Notes: generated by a model from the sequence alone, not told the origin. Positions 1 to 8,401 are shown, numbered from the stretch's first letter. The stretch: 35,092 bases of DNA from Candidatus Zixiibacteriota bacterium (GCA_020344395.1 CP070824.1:1288679-1323770); one strand, 5' to 3'. Translations and numbers: made by a program.

Positions 1-499
1 TCTTCTCCGACGGCGCCTGGGCGGCGATCTCCCTCAGCAGGACATGAATATGTCCCGACTTGGAGCGCGGCGGAATATAACGCCGGATGCGCTCGTCAAA
101 CGTCACCAGCCCGACGGCATCGCGCTGACGAAGCATCATGTACGAGAGCGCCCCCGACAGCAGGCCGGCATAATCGAGCTTGGTCACGCGCTCACCCGAA
201 CGGTAAGCCATCGAGGCGGAGCAATCGAGAAGCAGGTATGCTTTGAGGTTGGTCTCTTCTTCATATTGTTTGATGTAATGCCGGTCGGTTTTGGCATACA
301 CTTTCCAGTCGATATCACGAATGTTGTCGCCGGGCATGTACTGGCGATGTTCGGCGAACTCCACCGAAAAGCCGTGATAGGGCGACTTGTGCAGACCGGC
401 GATGAACCCCTCGACAACCATGCGGGCGCGCAACTCCATCCCCTTGAGCCTGGAGACGGTATCCGGTTGAAGATATTTGCGGTAGCTGGTATCAATCAT
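1..499 (-). CDS. DUF58 domain protein, N-terminal part (runs off the left edge)
   Basis: An open frame reads from an ATG at 499 leftwards to the window edge without a stop, giving about 166 residues of the N-terminal half. It begins MIDTSYRKYLQPD and contains the hallmark DUF58 segment: a basic helix, then 'EFAEHRQYMPGDNIRDIDWK' near residues 50-70, then 'LLLDCSASMAY', which resembles the start of a von Willebrand A fold with a MIDAS-like DxSxS. DUF58 proteins are typically encoded beside MoxR AAA+ ATPases and are thought to act with them in assembling or activating envelope or extracellular complexes. Here the gene is the third of a moxR - methyltransferase - DUF58 operon, 30 nt after the methyltransferase stop. 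The C-terminus is outside the window. The family call is firm; the biochemical role is not known. Confidence 0.85.
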   Translation of the reverse strand, partial: MIDTSYRKYLQPDTVSRLKGMELRARMVVEGFIAGLHKSPYHGFSVEFAEHRQYMPGDNIRDIDWKVYAKTDRHYIKQYEEETNLKAYLLLDCSASMAYRSGERVTKLDYAGLLSGALSYMMLRQRDAVGLVTFDERIRRYIPPRSKSGHIHVLLREIAAQAPSEK

Positions 500-529
500 C
501 AGTTAATCCGCTGGGCGTTGTGTAATTCG

Positions 530-1534
530 CTACCTCTCGGCTGCGTCGACTTTCTCCGGGATTCTTTCGTCTTCTTCCGATGGACTGACGTCATCCTCCC
601 GGCTTATCCTTGAACCGAAACGCAGTTTGCGCGGGTCGATCTTTTTGTCCAGGCGGAGCGGGTCGCAGAACAAGTACGGCAGCGATTCATGCAGGTCGGT
701 CGGAAGTTCGGTGTTATCTTCGGCAAAGATGAGTTCGTCAGACTCAGGGTGTTCGTCTGTGGAGTTGACTTTTTCGACGATGGTTTCTTTGAAATCTCGA
801 TTTATCTCATAGCCGATCGAATTTCTGCTCAGGTTCCGTGCCGCCAGCGAGGCGGTGCCACTGCCGATGAACGGATCGAGCACTGTCTCGCCCGCGAAGC
901 TGAACATTTTGATGAGTCGTCGCGGCAGTTCTTCGGGAAACATAGCCAGGTGGTCATCCTGCTTTTCGCCCGGGAAGTTCCAGTGACCGTTGAAATACAG
1001 ATTCCACTCGTCGTTGGAGAGGACGGAGGCCTTCTTGGCACGCTGGTCGACGGTTGGGGCTTTGCCGTGTTTCTTGAAAAGTAAAATATGCTCGTAATCG
1101 ATCTTCACGATGCCGTTGCGCGGGTACGGGTACGAACCCATCACGGACGCACCTCCGGTGGTGTGGCAGGTGGTTACTTTCTGCCACACGATAGAACCCA
1201 TGAAATCAAACCCGATTGTCTCGCAGAACCTGATGATCTCAGTCCTTATCGGGATGACTTTGTACCGTCCGTAATAGACCGACCTTGCAAACTGGTCGCC
1301 GATGTTGATGCACAGGCGGCACCCGGCGTGCAGAACGCGACGGCATTCCATCCAGACCAGGTTCAGGTTGTTGATGTAGTCTTCGTAGGTATCATCAAAA
1401 CCGATCTGATCCGCCGAACCGTAATCCTTCAACTGCCAGTACGGCGGTGATGTTACAATGAGGTGGATGCTGGCGTCATCGATCAGTGACATGCGGCGGG
1501 CGTCGCCGAAGATTACTCTGTGTGTCGTGTTCAT
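530..1534 (-). CDS. Beta-class DNA methyltransferase (N4-cytosine/N6-adenine type)
   Basis: A 334-residue protein with catalytic motif IV TSPPYW at residues 28-33 and the SAM-binding motif I DPFIGSGTA at 220-228. This motif order (catalytic before SAM-binding) defines the beta group of amino-methyltransferases. The SPPY form is seen in N4-cytosine enzymes and some N6-adenine enzymes, so the modified base cannot be decided from sequence. The central region (about 40-200) would hold the target-recognition element. The C-terminal ~80 residues are acidic and charged, without a recognisable domain. Its ATG directly abuts the moxR TAG stop (TAG|ATG), so the two are probably translationally coupled. 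No restriction endonuclease or specificity subunit is adjacent, so it appears to be a solitary methyltransferase. Its position inside a moxR-DUF58 pair is unusual. Confidence 0.88.
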   Translation of the reverse strand: MNTTHRVIFGDARRMSLIDDASIHLIVTSPPYWQLKDYGSADQIGFDDTYEDYINNLNLVWMECRRVLHAGCRLCINIGDQFARSVYYGRYKVIPIRTEIIRFCETIGFDFMGSIVWQKVTTCHTTGGASVMGSYPYPRNGIVKIDYEHILLFKKHGKAPTVDQRAKKASVLSNDEWNLYFNGHWNFPGEKQDDHLAMFPEELPRRLIKMFSFAGETVLDPFIGSGTASLAARNLSRNSIGYEINRDFKETIVEKVNSTDEHPESDELIFAEDNTELPTDLHESLPYLFCDPLRLDKKIDPRKLRFGSRISREDDVSPSEEDERIPEKVDAAER

Positions 1535-2542
1535 CTAGCTTTCTGTTTTGACCATTTCCAGGACGCGCTTGATCACTTCGAGCGAATCCACACCGTCCGC
1601 TTCAGCGTTGAACGAGGTCACAATCCGGTGACGCAACACCGGGTAGGCGGCGAAACGAATATCCTCCGGTCCCGGTGTGGGGCGACCGTCGATGATGGCT
1701 CGCGCCTTGGCGGCAAGAATCAAATACTGTGAGGCGCGCGGACCGGCACCCCAGTTCACCCAGTTCTTAACGAAGTCGGGCGCGTTCGCTTCATTCGGGC
1801 GTGTGGTGCGGACAAGCCTGACGGCATAGTCCACAAGGTGATCCGAGACCGGTACCCGCCGCACCAACTGTTGGAAGCCAACGATCTGCTCCGGAGTCAA
1901 CACTTCGGTCAACTCATATGATGGCACGGTGGTGGTTGTCTTGACGATCTCGTGCTCTTCGTCCGAAGCGGGGTAATCAACGATGACGTTAAACATGAAT
2001 CGATCCAGCTGTGCCTCGGGAAGAGGATAAGTGCCTTCCTGTTCGATCGGGTTTTGTGTGGCCAGCACGAAGAAAGGTTCGTCGAGCTTATATGTTTCCC
2101 CGGCTGCAGTCACCTCGTGTTCCTGCATAGCCTGCAGCAAAGCAGCCTGCGTCTTGGGTGGCGTGCGGTTGATCTCGTCGGCGAGAATTATGTTGGCAAA
2201 GACCGGACCTCTGACGAATCTGAACCCACGCTTGCCGGTGGCGTGATCCTCTTCGATGATCTCGGTGCCGGTGATGTCTGAAGGCATCAGGTCGGGCGTG
2301 AACTGGATGCGATTGAACTTCAGGTCAACCACCCGGGCCAGAGTTGAAATCAGAAGCGTCTTGGCCAGGCCGGGTACGCCCACCAGCAGACAATGGCCGG
2401 ATGACAGCAGCGAAATCAGGAGTTGTTCGATCACCCTGTCCTGACCGATGATGACTTTTGCGATTTCTGCCTTGATTTCGCCGTACGCCTTGTGAAGCTC
2501 TTCCACCGCAGCGGTGTCAGTCTTTGTATCGATTGATGACAT
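1535..2542 (-). CDS. MoxR-family AAA+ ATPase
   Basis: A 335-residue AAA+ protein with Walker A GVPGLAKT (about 55-62), Walker B and following residues ILADEINR (about 119-126), and a sensor 1 region containing 'FVLATQNPIEQEGTYPLPEA'. These are the signature stretches of the MoxR (AAA_3) family, and the length is normal. MoxR proteins work as chaperone-like ATPases with DUF58 and von Willebrand A partners, and a DUF58 gene lies two genes downstream. The ATG at 2542 is chosen because GGAGG lies 6 nt upstream; a TTG one codon earlier is also open. It is probably the first gene of its operon, with a perfect TATAAT hexamer about 95 nt upstream on this strand. Confidence 0.93.
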   Translation of the reverse strand: MSSIDTKTDTAAVEELHKAYGEIKAEIAKVIIGQDRVIEQLLISLLSSGHCLLVGVPGLAKTLLISTLARVVDLKFNRIQFTPDLMPSDITGTEIIEEDHATGKRGFRFVRGPVFANIILADEINRTPPKTQAALLQAMQEHEVTAAGETYKLDEPFFVLATQNPIEQEGTYPLPEAQLDRFMFNVIVDYPASDEEHEIVKTTTTVPSYELTEVLTPEQIVGFQQLVRRVPVSDHLVDYAVRLVRTTRPNEANAPDFVKNWVNWGAGPRASQYLILAAKARAIIDGRPTPGPEDIRFAAYPVLRHRIVTSFNAEADGVDSLEVIKRVLEMVKTES

Positions 2543-2545
2543 CAA

Positions 2546-2993
2546 ATTCCTCCGTGGGCCAATTCAGCAGTAAGCTAAGCGGGAGTCTATTGCCTGTTTC
2601 TACCACACTTCGATCTGAAAGTTGCAAGCTATCCTGTTGATTATAAGGGAATTAACTGCCGTCCGCCATATTCTTTTCGAGCCGGTTTGCCGGAACCAGT
2701 CAGTGCCAATCGAGAGACGACCGGCCTTCATGAAGCCCGGGAGACGATACCTGGACGGTGCGATAAGTTAAGAGATTGAAAACAAATCACTTACAACCGA
2801 CCGGCCTGAGGTACTACTTGACACCAATAGCTTAAGTTATTATCTAACAATTGCTTACAAACCGTCCCATGTTGTGGATAAGCCAGTTTACCTTCGGACT
2901 GCCATTATTTACTAATCTGTTGACATATGGTTATTTAGGCCATTGTCCACATTCGGGGTGGCTTGTCCACAGACTACAAAAAAGTGTGGATTA
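2546..2993. other. oriC: Intergenic region with DnaA-box cluster, candidate replication origin
   Basis: No gene is visible in these 448 bp between moxR and the bactofilin gene. Four DnaA-box-like 9-mers fall in the last 121 bp: TGTGGATAA at 2873-2881 (perfect TTATCCACA on the minus strand), TTGTCCACA at 2943-2951, the identical TTGTCCACA at 2963-2971 (20 bp repeat spacing), and TGTGGATTA at 2985-2993 (one mismatch, minus strand). An A+T-rich stretch at about 2907-2938 lies between the first and second boxes and could serve as the unwinding element. A 10-mer CGACCGGCCT also occurs twice (2718-2727 and 2798-2807). parAB and two parS sites lie within 6 kb, as expected near an origin. It could instead be a DnaA-titrating or DnaA-regulated site. 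dnaA itself is not in the window. Confidence 0.6.
2640..2668 (-). promoter_or_regulatory. Possible promoter of the moxR operon
   Basis: On the minus strand a perfect -10 hexamer TATAAT occupies 2645-2640. At 17-nt spacing the -35 would be TGGCGG (2668-2663), which is poor, so the promoter may be weak, activator-dependent, or not real. It would give a leader of about 90 nt before the moxR ATG. Confidence 0.3.
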
Positions 2994-3419
2994 CTAGAAG
3001 TCCTCAGGCTCCTCTGCCGCCACAATCTCTTTTTCCTGCTCGGGCTCCGAGAGGAACCCCAGGTCCGGTTTGTCGTCCTTCATGCTGCAGGCTCCGCAGA
3101 AAACCGCTCCCTGTTCGATCACAAGGGACTTCGTCTTGATGTCGCCGTTCATTTCACACTTAGCCTGAAGCTCGATCTTGTCACTGGTGTCGACGTTTCC
3201 ATCCATGCGGCCGGCAATCACCGCTGTCTTCGCCTGTATGTCGGCTTCGACATGACCGGTCGCTCCAACCGTGACGCAGTCCGAGCTAATGACCTTTCCC
3301 TTGACTGTACCGTCCACGCGCAGGGCACCCTTTATGTCAAGCGTGCCGGTGATGATCGTGTCTTTTCCGATAATGGTGTTCATATGGCGATCAACCTCAT
3401 CGTTGTTTGTTTTCTTCAT
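2994..3419 (-). CDS. Bactofilin (polymer-forming cytoskeletal protein)
   Basis: A 141-residue protein with the DUF583/bactofilin core at about residues 13-115: 'NTIIGKDTIITGTLDIKGAL' is the family's typical opening, followed by regular short beta-rungs (VDGTVKGKV, VGATGHVEADI, GRMDGNV). Bactofilins form a right-handed beta-helix and polymerise without nucleotide into filaments that scaffold cell-wall enzymes and, in Myxococcus, the ParABS machinery. Short disordered tails flank the core; the C-tail is acidic with several Cys. The gene overlaps the upstream M23 peptidase by 23 nt if the ATG at 3419 (GGAAAG upstream) is used; an internal ATG at 3383 would remove the overlap. It is the last gene of the rpmH-to-bactofilin operon, and its stop abuts the DnaA-box cluster. 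Confidence 0.92.
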   Translation of the reverse strand: MKKTNNDEVDRHMNTIIGKDTIITGTLDIKGALRVDGTVKGKVISSDCVTVGATGHVEADIQAKTAVIAGRMDGNVDTSDKIELQAKCEMNGDIKTKSLVIEQGAVFCGACSMKDDKPDLGFLSEPEQEKEIVAAEEPEDF

Positions 3420-4185
3420 ATATACTTTCCAGCGGATTTAGGGGTTTATCGTTAACTCTGATTTCGTAGTGTACATGTGGTGCCGTCGACTGTCCCGAAT
3501 TACCCGACAGGGCAATGCGACTTCCAACCGCAATCTGCTGACCTGTGTGCACCAGCACCTGATCATTGTGTCCGAAAATCGTCGTCATGCTATCGTTGTG
3601 ACGCAGAACCACAAGATGCCCGTACACCGAGTCAAAACCGGTGAACTCGACCACTCCCGAGCCGGTGGCCAGGACGGGCGTTCCGATGGCGCACGCTATG
3701 TCGATTCCAGGATGATACTGATCATCTTCCCGCAGCACAAATTCCTGCGTGATGAAACCCTGCACCGGCAGGCCTTCGGGAGTTGTCCAATCCGTCGTAT
3801 GTGACCGCGAAAGAACAGCGTTATCCACGTAGTCAAGCTGTGCAAACAGTGTTGAGTCGCTTGGAAATTCAGGGAACTCGTAATCTATGCCGGCCATGGT
3901 GGCCAGCCGGCTGACTACATCCCTCGCCTGATTCAGGTTATCTTCCAGCAGGGCAACCTTGTATCGATACCGGAGCAGTGATTCGTTTTCTTTTTGCAGG
4001 ATCTCAGTGCGTGCCGCTCGAGACAGGATTGTCCCATAGAACGAGAAGAAAAGGATTATACCGATTAGAATCGCGGCCAGAGTTATGACGATAGTTTTCA
4101 GCAGCCAGCGTCGGATACGAAAGCCGAACTTCGCCTCCGTGCCTTCCGGCACCAGCATAATGGTCAGGTACTTGCTCTCAGCCAT
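3397..4185 (-). CDS. Membrane-anchored M23 (LytM-type) peptidase
   Basis: A 262-residue protein with a short cytoplasmic N-tail (MAESKYLTIMLVPEG), one transmembrane segment at about 28-50, a coiled coil (about 60-95), and a C-terminal M23 domain. Zinc and catalytic residues are intact: HPGID with H158 and D162, and HVH with H237 and H239, so an active peptidoglycan endopeptidase is expected in the periplasm. The ATG at 4185 is preferred: it lies 7 nt after the parB stop and matches the usual start of this family. A longer frame upstream would overlap parB by over 100 nt. M23-bactofilin pairs are common, and the peptidase is thought to be positioned by the bactofilin scaffold. The unusual part is that the pair sits in the parAB operon. 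Confidence 0.92.
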   Translation of the reverse strand: MAESKYLTIMLVPEGTEAKFGFRIRRWLLKTIVITLAAILIGIILFFSFYGTILSRAARTEILQKENESLLRYRYKVALLEDNLNQARDVVSRLATMAGIDYEFPEFPSDSTLFAQLDYVDNAVLSRSHTTDWTTPEGLPVQGFITQEFVLREDDQYHPGIDIACAIGTPVLATGSGVVEFTGFDSVYGHLVVLRHNDSMTTIFGHNDQVLVHTGQQIAVGSRIALSGNSGQSTAPHVHYEIRVNDKPLNPLESIYEENKQR

Positions 4186-4192
4186 AACCAGA

Positions 4193-5038
4193 TCACTGTA
4201 TCTTACGGAACAACTCCCATAATCGACCCAGATCATCTTCGCCATAGTACTCGATTTCAATGCGTCCTCGCTTCGGTCCCGGAGCAATTCTGACGGCCGT
4301 ACCAAGAATCTGCTTCAGCGAGTTCTCGATCTCGACGATAGCCGGAGGGTTGCGACGCACAGCACGCCGTCCTCTCTTCCTGCGCCGGACCTGCTCCTCG
4401 ACCGTTCGCACGCTGAGCGAATCGCCCACGATCTTCTCGGCCAGCGCCAGCATGCTCTCCTCGCTATCAAGGGCCAGGATGGCGCGTGCGTGTCCTTCGC
4501 TGAGAAGTCCGGAACGAATCATGTCCTGGATCCTGGCCGGCAATGAAAGCAGTCGAAGCTGATTCGCCACTGCGGCACGGCTGCGGCCAACCCGGACAGC
4601 CAGCTCGTTCTGAGTCAGTGCACAGTCGTCTATCAAGCGGCGGAAGGCCTGGGCGGTCTCGATCGGATTAAGATCCTGCCGGTGAATATTCTCAACCAGG
4701 GCCAGTTCAAGCATGCCGGAATCACTGATGTCATCAAGTATCAGCACGGGCACTTCCTTAAGATCGGCCAGCCGGGCCGCCCGGTAGCGACGCTCTCCGG
4801 CGATGATCGTGTACCCGGTACTGTTTTTCTTCACCAGCAACGGCTGGAGGACCCCATTTTGTTTAAACGATTCGGCCAGACTGGCCAGCTCCTCGGCGTC
4901 AAACTCATGCCGCGGCTGCATCGGATTGGGCGCCAGTTCATCGAGGGACACCAAGCGGTAGTTTGCCTTTCCCATGTCGTCGGATCCTTCGCCGGGGATG
5001 AGCGCCCCCAAGCCCTTGCCAAGTACAACTCTGCTCAT
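4193..5038 (-). CDS. parB: Chromosome-partitioning protein ParB
   Basis: A 281-residue ParB/Spo0J protein. The N-terminal '[10 protein letters not shown]' is the typical ParA-stimulating motif. The CTP-binding domain carries GERRYRAA at 81-88 and [12 protein letters not shown] at 116-127. A helix-turn-helix at about 142-163 ([20 protein letters not shown]) is the parS-reading part, and the C-terminal ~60 residues form the dimer clamp. ParB loads on parS and slides as a CTP-gated clamp to form the partition complex. Its ATG overlaps the parA stop (ATGA), with GGAGG about 10 nt upstream. Two parS-type palindromes lie 1.3 and 3.4 kb upstream in the same operon, which supports a chromosomal partition system. 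Confidence 0.96.
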   Translation of the reverse strand: MSRVVLGKGLGALIPGEGSDDMGKANYRLVSLDELAPNPMQPRHEFDAEELASLAESFKQNGVLQPLLVKKNSTGYTIIAGERRYRAARLADLKEVPVLILDDISDSGMLELALVENIHRQDLNPIETAQAFRRLIDDCALTQNELAVRVGRSRAAVANQLRLLSLPARIQDMIRSGLLSEGHARAILALDSEESMLALAEKIVGDSLSVRTVEEQVRRRKRGRRAVRRNPPAIVEIENSLKQILGTAVRIAPGPKRGRIEIEYYGEDDLGRLWELFRKIQ

Positions 5039-5793
5039 GATGCCATTACCTCCTTGGTTAGGGACATATAATTAACCGCTCCGGACGAGAGTATATCGTA
5101 AAGGATAATCGGCTTGCCGAAGGACGGTGCTTCTGAAAGCCTGACGTTCCGTGGGATGACAGTACTGTACACACGCTTATCAAAATGCTTTCTCACTTCA
5201 TCGGACACCTGCTTCGAAAGATTGAGCCGGCTGTCGTACATAGTCAGCAGCACGCCCTCAACCTTCAATCCCGGATTGAGATGCGTCTGCACCAGGTTGA
5301 TGGTATTCATCAGTTGTCCCAGCCCCTCCAGAGCGTAGTACTCACATTGAATAGGTATGATAACAGAATCAGCAGCTGTCAGCGTATTGATGGTCAACAA
5401 TCCGAGCGACGGCGGACAGTCAATGATAATGTACCCGTAGTCGTCCACAATAGGAGCCAGCCGCGACTTGAGTTGCGTTTCTCTCGACAGCATACTGACC
5501 AGTTCCACCTCGGCGCCAACCAGTGATATCGATGACGGGAGGATATAGAGATACTGCAGGTCGGTAGATGTCACCGCCTCGCCGATGGAGCGTTGATTAA
5601 TAAGGATATCATAGATCGATGTCTCTATGATTGTCTTATCCAGACCGACACCGCTGGTGGAATTTGCCTGGGGATCCATATCCACAAGCAAGGTTTTTTG
5701 CTCGGCGGCGGCCAGGCACGAACTCAGATTAACCGCCGTGGTGGTCTTGCCCACTCCACCCTTCTGGTTGGCGATCGCTATTATCTTACCCAA
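5035..5793 (-). CDS. parA: Chromosome-partitioning ATPase ParA (Soj)
   Basis: A 252-residue ParA/MinD-type ATPase with the deviant Walker A KGGVGKTT at residues 11-18, Walker A' region [10 protein letters not shown] (about 35-44), and Walker [11 protein letters not shown]. It is a short chromosomal-type ParA without the N-terminal HTH seen in plasmid relatives. ATP-dimers bind nucleoid DNA and are released by ParB, moving origins apart. The start is a TTG at 5793, chosen because AGGAG lies about 6 nt upstream and [13 protein letters not shown] is the family's normal N-terminus. It overlaps parB by 4 nt and follows rsmG after an 84-nt gap. Confidence 0.97.
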   Translation of the reverse strand: MGKIIAIANQKGGVGKTTTAVNLSSCLAAAEQKTLLVDMDPQANSTSGVGLDKTIIETSIYDILINQRSIGEAVTSTDLQYLYILPSSISLVGAEVELVSMLSRETQLKSRLAPIVDDYGYIIIDCPPSLGLLTINTLTAADSVIIPIQCEYYALEGLGQLMNTINLVQTHLNPGLKVEGVLLTMYDSRLNLSKQVSDEVRKHFDKRVYSTVIPRNVRLSEAPSFGKPIILYDILSSGAVNYMSLTKEVMAS

Positions 5794-5877
5794 ACAACTC
5801 TCCTTCCGACTTCCGGGTTGCTTTGGCCAATGTTATCCAAGCTGTTTAATGGGATCAACAACAAACTTATAGAATGA

Positions 5878-6483
5878 TCATGCTTTCTTGAAGACAGTAA
5901 CCACCCCGGGTGACTCGTTGCCGGCCAAGGAGTAAGAGTATGACGTGGCATTTCGACTGGAGATATCGAAAGAGGGTCTGCTGAAACAGACAAAGAGACC
6001 TTGAGGGGCCAGCAGGCTGAGGCTTCTGTCCAATAGCCGTGGCGTCAGCTTTACCAAGCGCATCGTAATCAGATCGAATCCAGCTGACAGGGAGGTGGTT
6101 TCGTAGGGCTCTTTGAGTATCCTGGCATCCAGACCGAGAGCCATGAGGATCCGTCTCAGGGCAGCGGCCTTTTTGCCGGTTCTCTCTACCAGAGTGGTTT
6201 TCCCCTGAATGACCCCAGAGAGCAGAATGGGCACTGACGGGATTCCTCCTCCCGAACCTATATCCAGGTATTCTGAAACCTCAACATCCAGCAGAGTCAG
6301 CGGGACCAGCGACTCGGCCGTCAGACGCTCAAGCTCTGACACCGATGTTTCACGTGAAACAAGGTTGATCTTACGGTTTTCTTTCAGCAGTAAATCATAG
6401 TAAAGCCCCCGTCTACTGTCAGGATCAAAGCGGGAGAAGATCTCGTCCGGCTTCAATTCGAGTGTCCTCATCTCAGTATTCAA
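5878..6483 (-). CDS. rsmG: 16S rRNA (guanine-527 N7)-methyltransferase
   Basis: About 201 residues. The RsmG signature region 'LLLKENRKINLVSRET' spans 31-46, and the SAM-binding loop DIGSGGGIP is at 74-82, followed by 'VERTGKKAAALRRI'. The enzyme methylates N7 of G527 in 16S rRNA. The frame opens with a TTG at 6483 whose TTGA overlaps the mnmG stop; an ATG at 6471 is an alternative start. Neither has a strong Shine-Dalgarno sequence, which fits translational coupling. The order mnmG-rsmG-parA-parB is the widely conserved origin-proximal one. A perfect parS palindrome lies inside the coding sequence at 6346-6361. Confidence 0.94.
   Translation of the reverse strand: MNTEMRTLELKPDEIFSRFDPDSRRGLYYDLLLKENRKINLVSRETSVSELERLTAESLVPLTLLDVEVSEYLDIGSGGGIPSVPILLSGVIQGKTTLVERTGKKAAALRRILMALGLDARILKEPYETTSLSAGFDLITMRLVKLTPRLLDRSLSLLAPQGLFVCFSRPSFDISSRNATSYSYSLAGNESPGVVTVFKKA
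6346..6361. promoter_or_regulatory. parS: parS centromere site (perfect match)
   Basis: The 16-bp palindrome TGTTTCACGTGAAACA is identical to the bacterial chromosomal parS consensus. It lies within the 5' part of rsmG, about 0.55 kb from parA. It is the expected loading site of the neighbouring ParB. Confidence 0.95.
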
Positions 6484-8351
6484 GCCGGCGAATCCCTGAA
6501 TCGTTTCAGATGCACAGCCAGCACTGCCAGATCGCCGGGCGTGACACCTTCGATCCGACTGGCCTGTCCCAGTGATGATGGTGTAAAGCGCAGCAGTTTC
6601 TCTCTCGCCTCGTTTTTCAGTCCATTCATGTTTTGCCAGTCAAAACCATCGGGGATAACCTCCGACTCCTGTCGTTTGAATTTCTCTATCTCCCTCTGTT
6701 GCTTGGCAATATACCCTTCGTAACGGATCTGAATAGCAGCTCGCCGGAGAGCATCCGATGCCGGGCGCCGGGGCTTTCCACCCTTTTTCATGATCAGGAG
6801 AAGCTCCTCAAGCCCAACTCCCGGCTGTTTGAGCAGATGACTCAACGAGACACTTGTCTGTTTCTTGAATCTTGATTCGAATGGACCCAGCTCAGCCACT
6901 CTGACAGTGGTGTTTCGGAGAAACCGAACCTCCTGCTCGGTCTGCGCGCACAGCTTCTCGAAAGCTACTGCCTCCTGATCATCAATCAGCCCGTACTGCC
7001 GCGCATATCGAGTCAACCTATCCAGGGCATTGTCTTCTCGCAGGGCCAGACGGTACTCGGCCCGCGAGGTAAACATCCGGTAAGGTTCTGTAGTAGAACG
7101 CGTTACGAGATCGTCAATCATAACGCCCAGATATGCCTCGGAGCGGTCCAAAACCAGCGGCTCAGCATCATTAATATGGTTCACCGCGTTGATCCCGGCC
7201 ATTATCCCCTGGGCTCCTGCCTCCTCATATCCGGATGTGCCATTAATCTGGCCAGCAAAGAAGAGCCCTGCAACCCGCCTTGTCTCAAGGGAGGGTCGCA
7301 CCTGGTATGCCGGGCAATAGTCATACTCTACGGCATAGCCCGGCCTGGTGATAACGGCATTTTCAAGTCCGATTACGGTCCTAATGGCCTGGCGCTGAAT
7401 GGACTCAGGCAGGGCGGTGGAAAAGCCGTTTGGATAGATCTCCGATGTTCCCATACCCTCGGGCTCCAGAAAAATCAGATGCCTGTCCTTTTCTGCGAAC
7501 CGATAGAACTTGTCCTCGATTGAAGGGCAATACCTTGGGCCGGTTGACTTTATCTGACCGGAAAAAATCGGGGACTCGGCCAAGTTGGCTGTCACAAGCC
7601 GCTTGGTATCATCTGTCGTATAGGTCATATGACAGACGACTTGTCTGAGCTCGCGTGGAGAGGAACGATACGAAAACCAGGGTGGAGGCTCCTCGCCCGG
7701 CTGAGGCTCGCATCTGGACCAGTCGATGGTGTCGCCATCAAGCCTGGGCGGGGTTCCGGTCTTCAGCCTGCCCACCTCAAAGCCGAGATTACGCAGCGAG
7801 TTAGAGAGTTTGCAGGCTGCCGGCTCACCCAGCCGACCTGCCGGCGTCTGTTCAGGGCCGATATGAATCAAGCCACCTAAGAAAGTGCCAGTTGCCACTA
7901 TAACCGCTTTAGACAGAATAACCTCGCCGCTCTCAGTCCTGATACCGCGGACCTTTCCATGATCGACGAGTACCTCGCCCGCCACACCCTCTATTATCTG
8001 CAAGCCACGCTGTCGACGGCAGAAATCCACGACAGATTTTGTGTAGGCGAGGCGATCCGCCTGGGCTCGCGTCGACCACACGGCCGGGCCGCGAGAAAGA
8101 TTCAGCCGCCTGAACTGCACGCCGGTGGCGTCAATAGCCATTCCCATCAGACCCCCAAGAGCATCTATCTCCTTAACCAGTTGTGACTTGCCCGACCCGC
8201 CAATGGCGGGATTGCATGACATCAGAGCGAGCTTGTCCGGGTCCATCGTCACGATCGCCACCGTCGCACCCATCCTGGTCGCTGCCAGCGCCGCTTCGAC
8301 TCCTGCGTGCCCTCCGCCGATTACTACTACATCAAAATCTGTCGATACCAT
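6480..8351 (-). CDS. mnmG: tRNA uridine 5-carboxymethylaminomethyl modification enzyme MnmG (GidA)
   Basis: A 623-residue FAD protein of the usual length. The N-terminal dinucleotide fold shows VVVIGGGHAGVEAA (8-21), then 'SCNPAIGGSGKSQLVKEID', the family's diagnostic loop with a conserved Cys. 'FFAGQINGTSGYEEAGAQG' marks the FAD-contacting C-terminal half, and the C-terminal helical domain follows. MnmG works with MnmE to install cmnm5 or nm5 groups at U34 of certain tRNAs. The start is an ATG at 8351, and the stop overlaps the rsmG start by 4 nt. The upstream gap to mnmE is 127 bp and holds a parS-like palindrome. Confidence 0.97.
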   Translation of the reverse strand: MVSTDFDVVVIGGGHAGVEAALAATRMGATVAIVTMDPDKLALMSCNPAIGGSGKSQLVKEIDALGGLMGMAIDATGVQFRRLNLSRGPAVWSTRAQADRLAYTKSVVDFCRRQRGLQIIEGVAGEVLVDHGKVRGIRTESGEVILSKAVIVATGTFLGGLIHIGPEQTPAGRLGEPAACKLSNSLRNLGFEVGRLKTGTPPRLDGDTIDWSRCEPQPGEEPPPWFSYRSSPRELRQVVCHMTYTTDDTKRLVTANLAESPIFSGQIKSTGPRYCPSIEDKFYRFAEKDRHLIFLEPEGMGTSEIYPNGFSTALPESIQRQAIRTVIGLENAVITRPGYAVEYDYCPAYQVRPSLETRRVAGLFFAGQINGTSGYEEAGAQGIMAGINAVNHINDAEPLVLDRSEAYLGVMIDDLVTRSTTEPYRMFTSRAEYRLALREDNALDRLTRYARQYGLIDDQEAVAFEKLCAQTEQEVRFLRNTTVRVAELGPFESRFKKQTSVSLSHLLKQPGVGLEELLLIMKKGGKPRRPASDALRRAAIQIRYEGYIAKQQREIEKFKRQESEVIPDGFDWQNMNGLKNEAREKLLRFTPSSLGQASRIEGVTPGDLAVLAVHLKRFRDSPA

Positions 8352-8401
8352 TACTGATCATCCGGATGTACGCTTCACAAACGCTGAAGATAATGTACTG
8401 T

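Noticed and set aside
184-495. Minus-strand 103-residue frame overlapping the DUF58 gene
   Set aside because: It is an alternative frame of the DUF58 coding region, which shows clear family sequence; the shadow is Ser/Pro/Arg-rich as such frames usually are.
2818-2846. TTGACA with TATCTA at 17-nt spacing on the plus strand in the origin-like gap
   Set aside because: The -35 is perfect, but the -10 matches only three of six positions and no plus-strand gene follows; transcription would run antisense into bactofilin.
2943-3455. Long plus-strand open frame opposite the bactofilin gene
   Set aside because: It mirrors the bactofilin coding sequence, has no recognisable domain, and lies over the DnaA boxes; treated as an antisense shadow.
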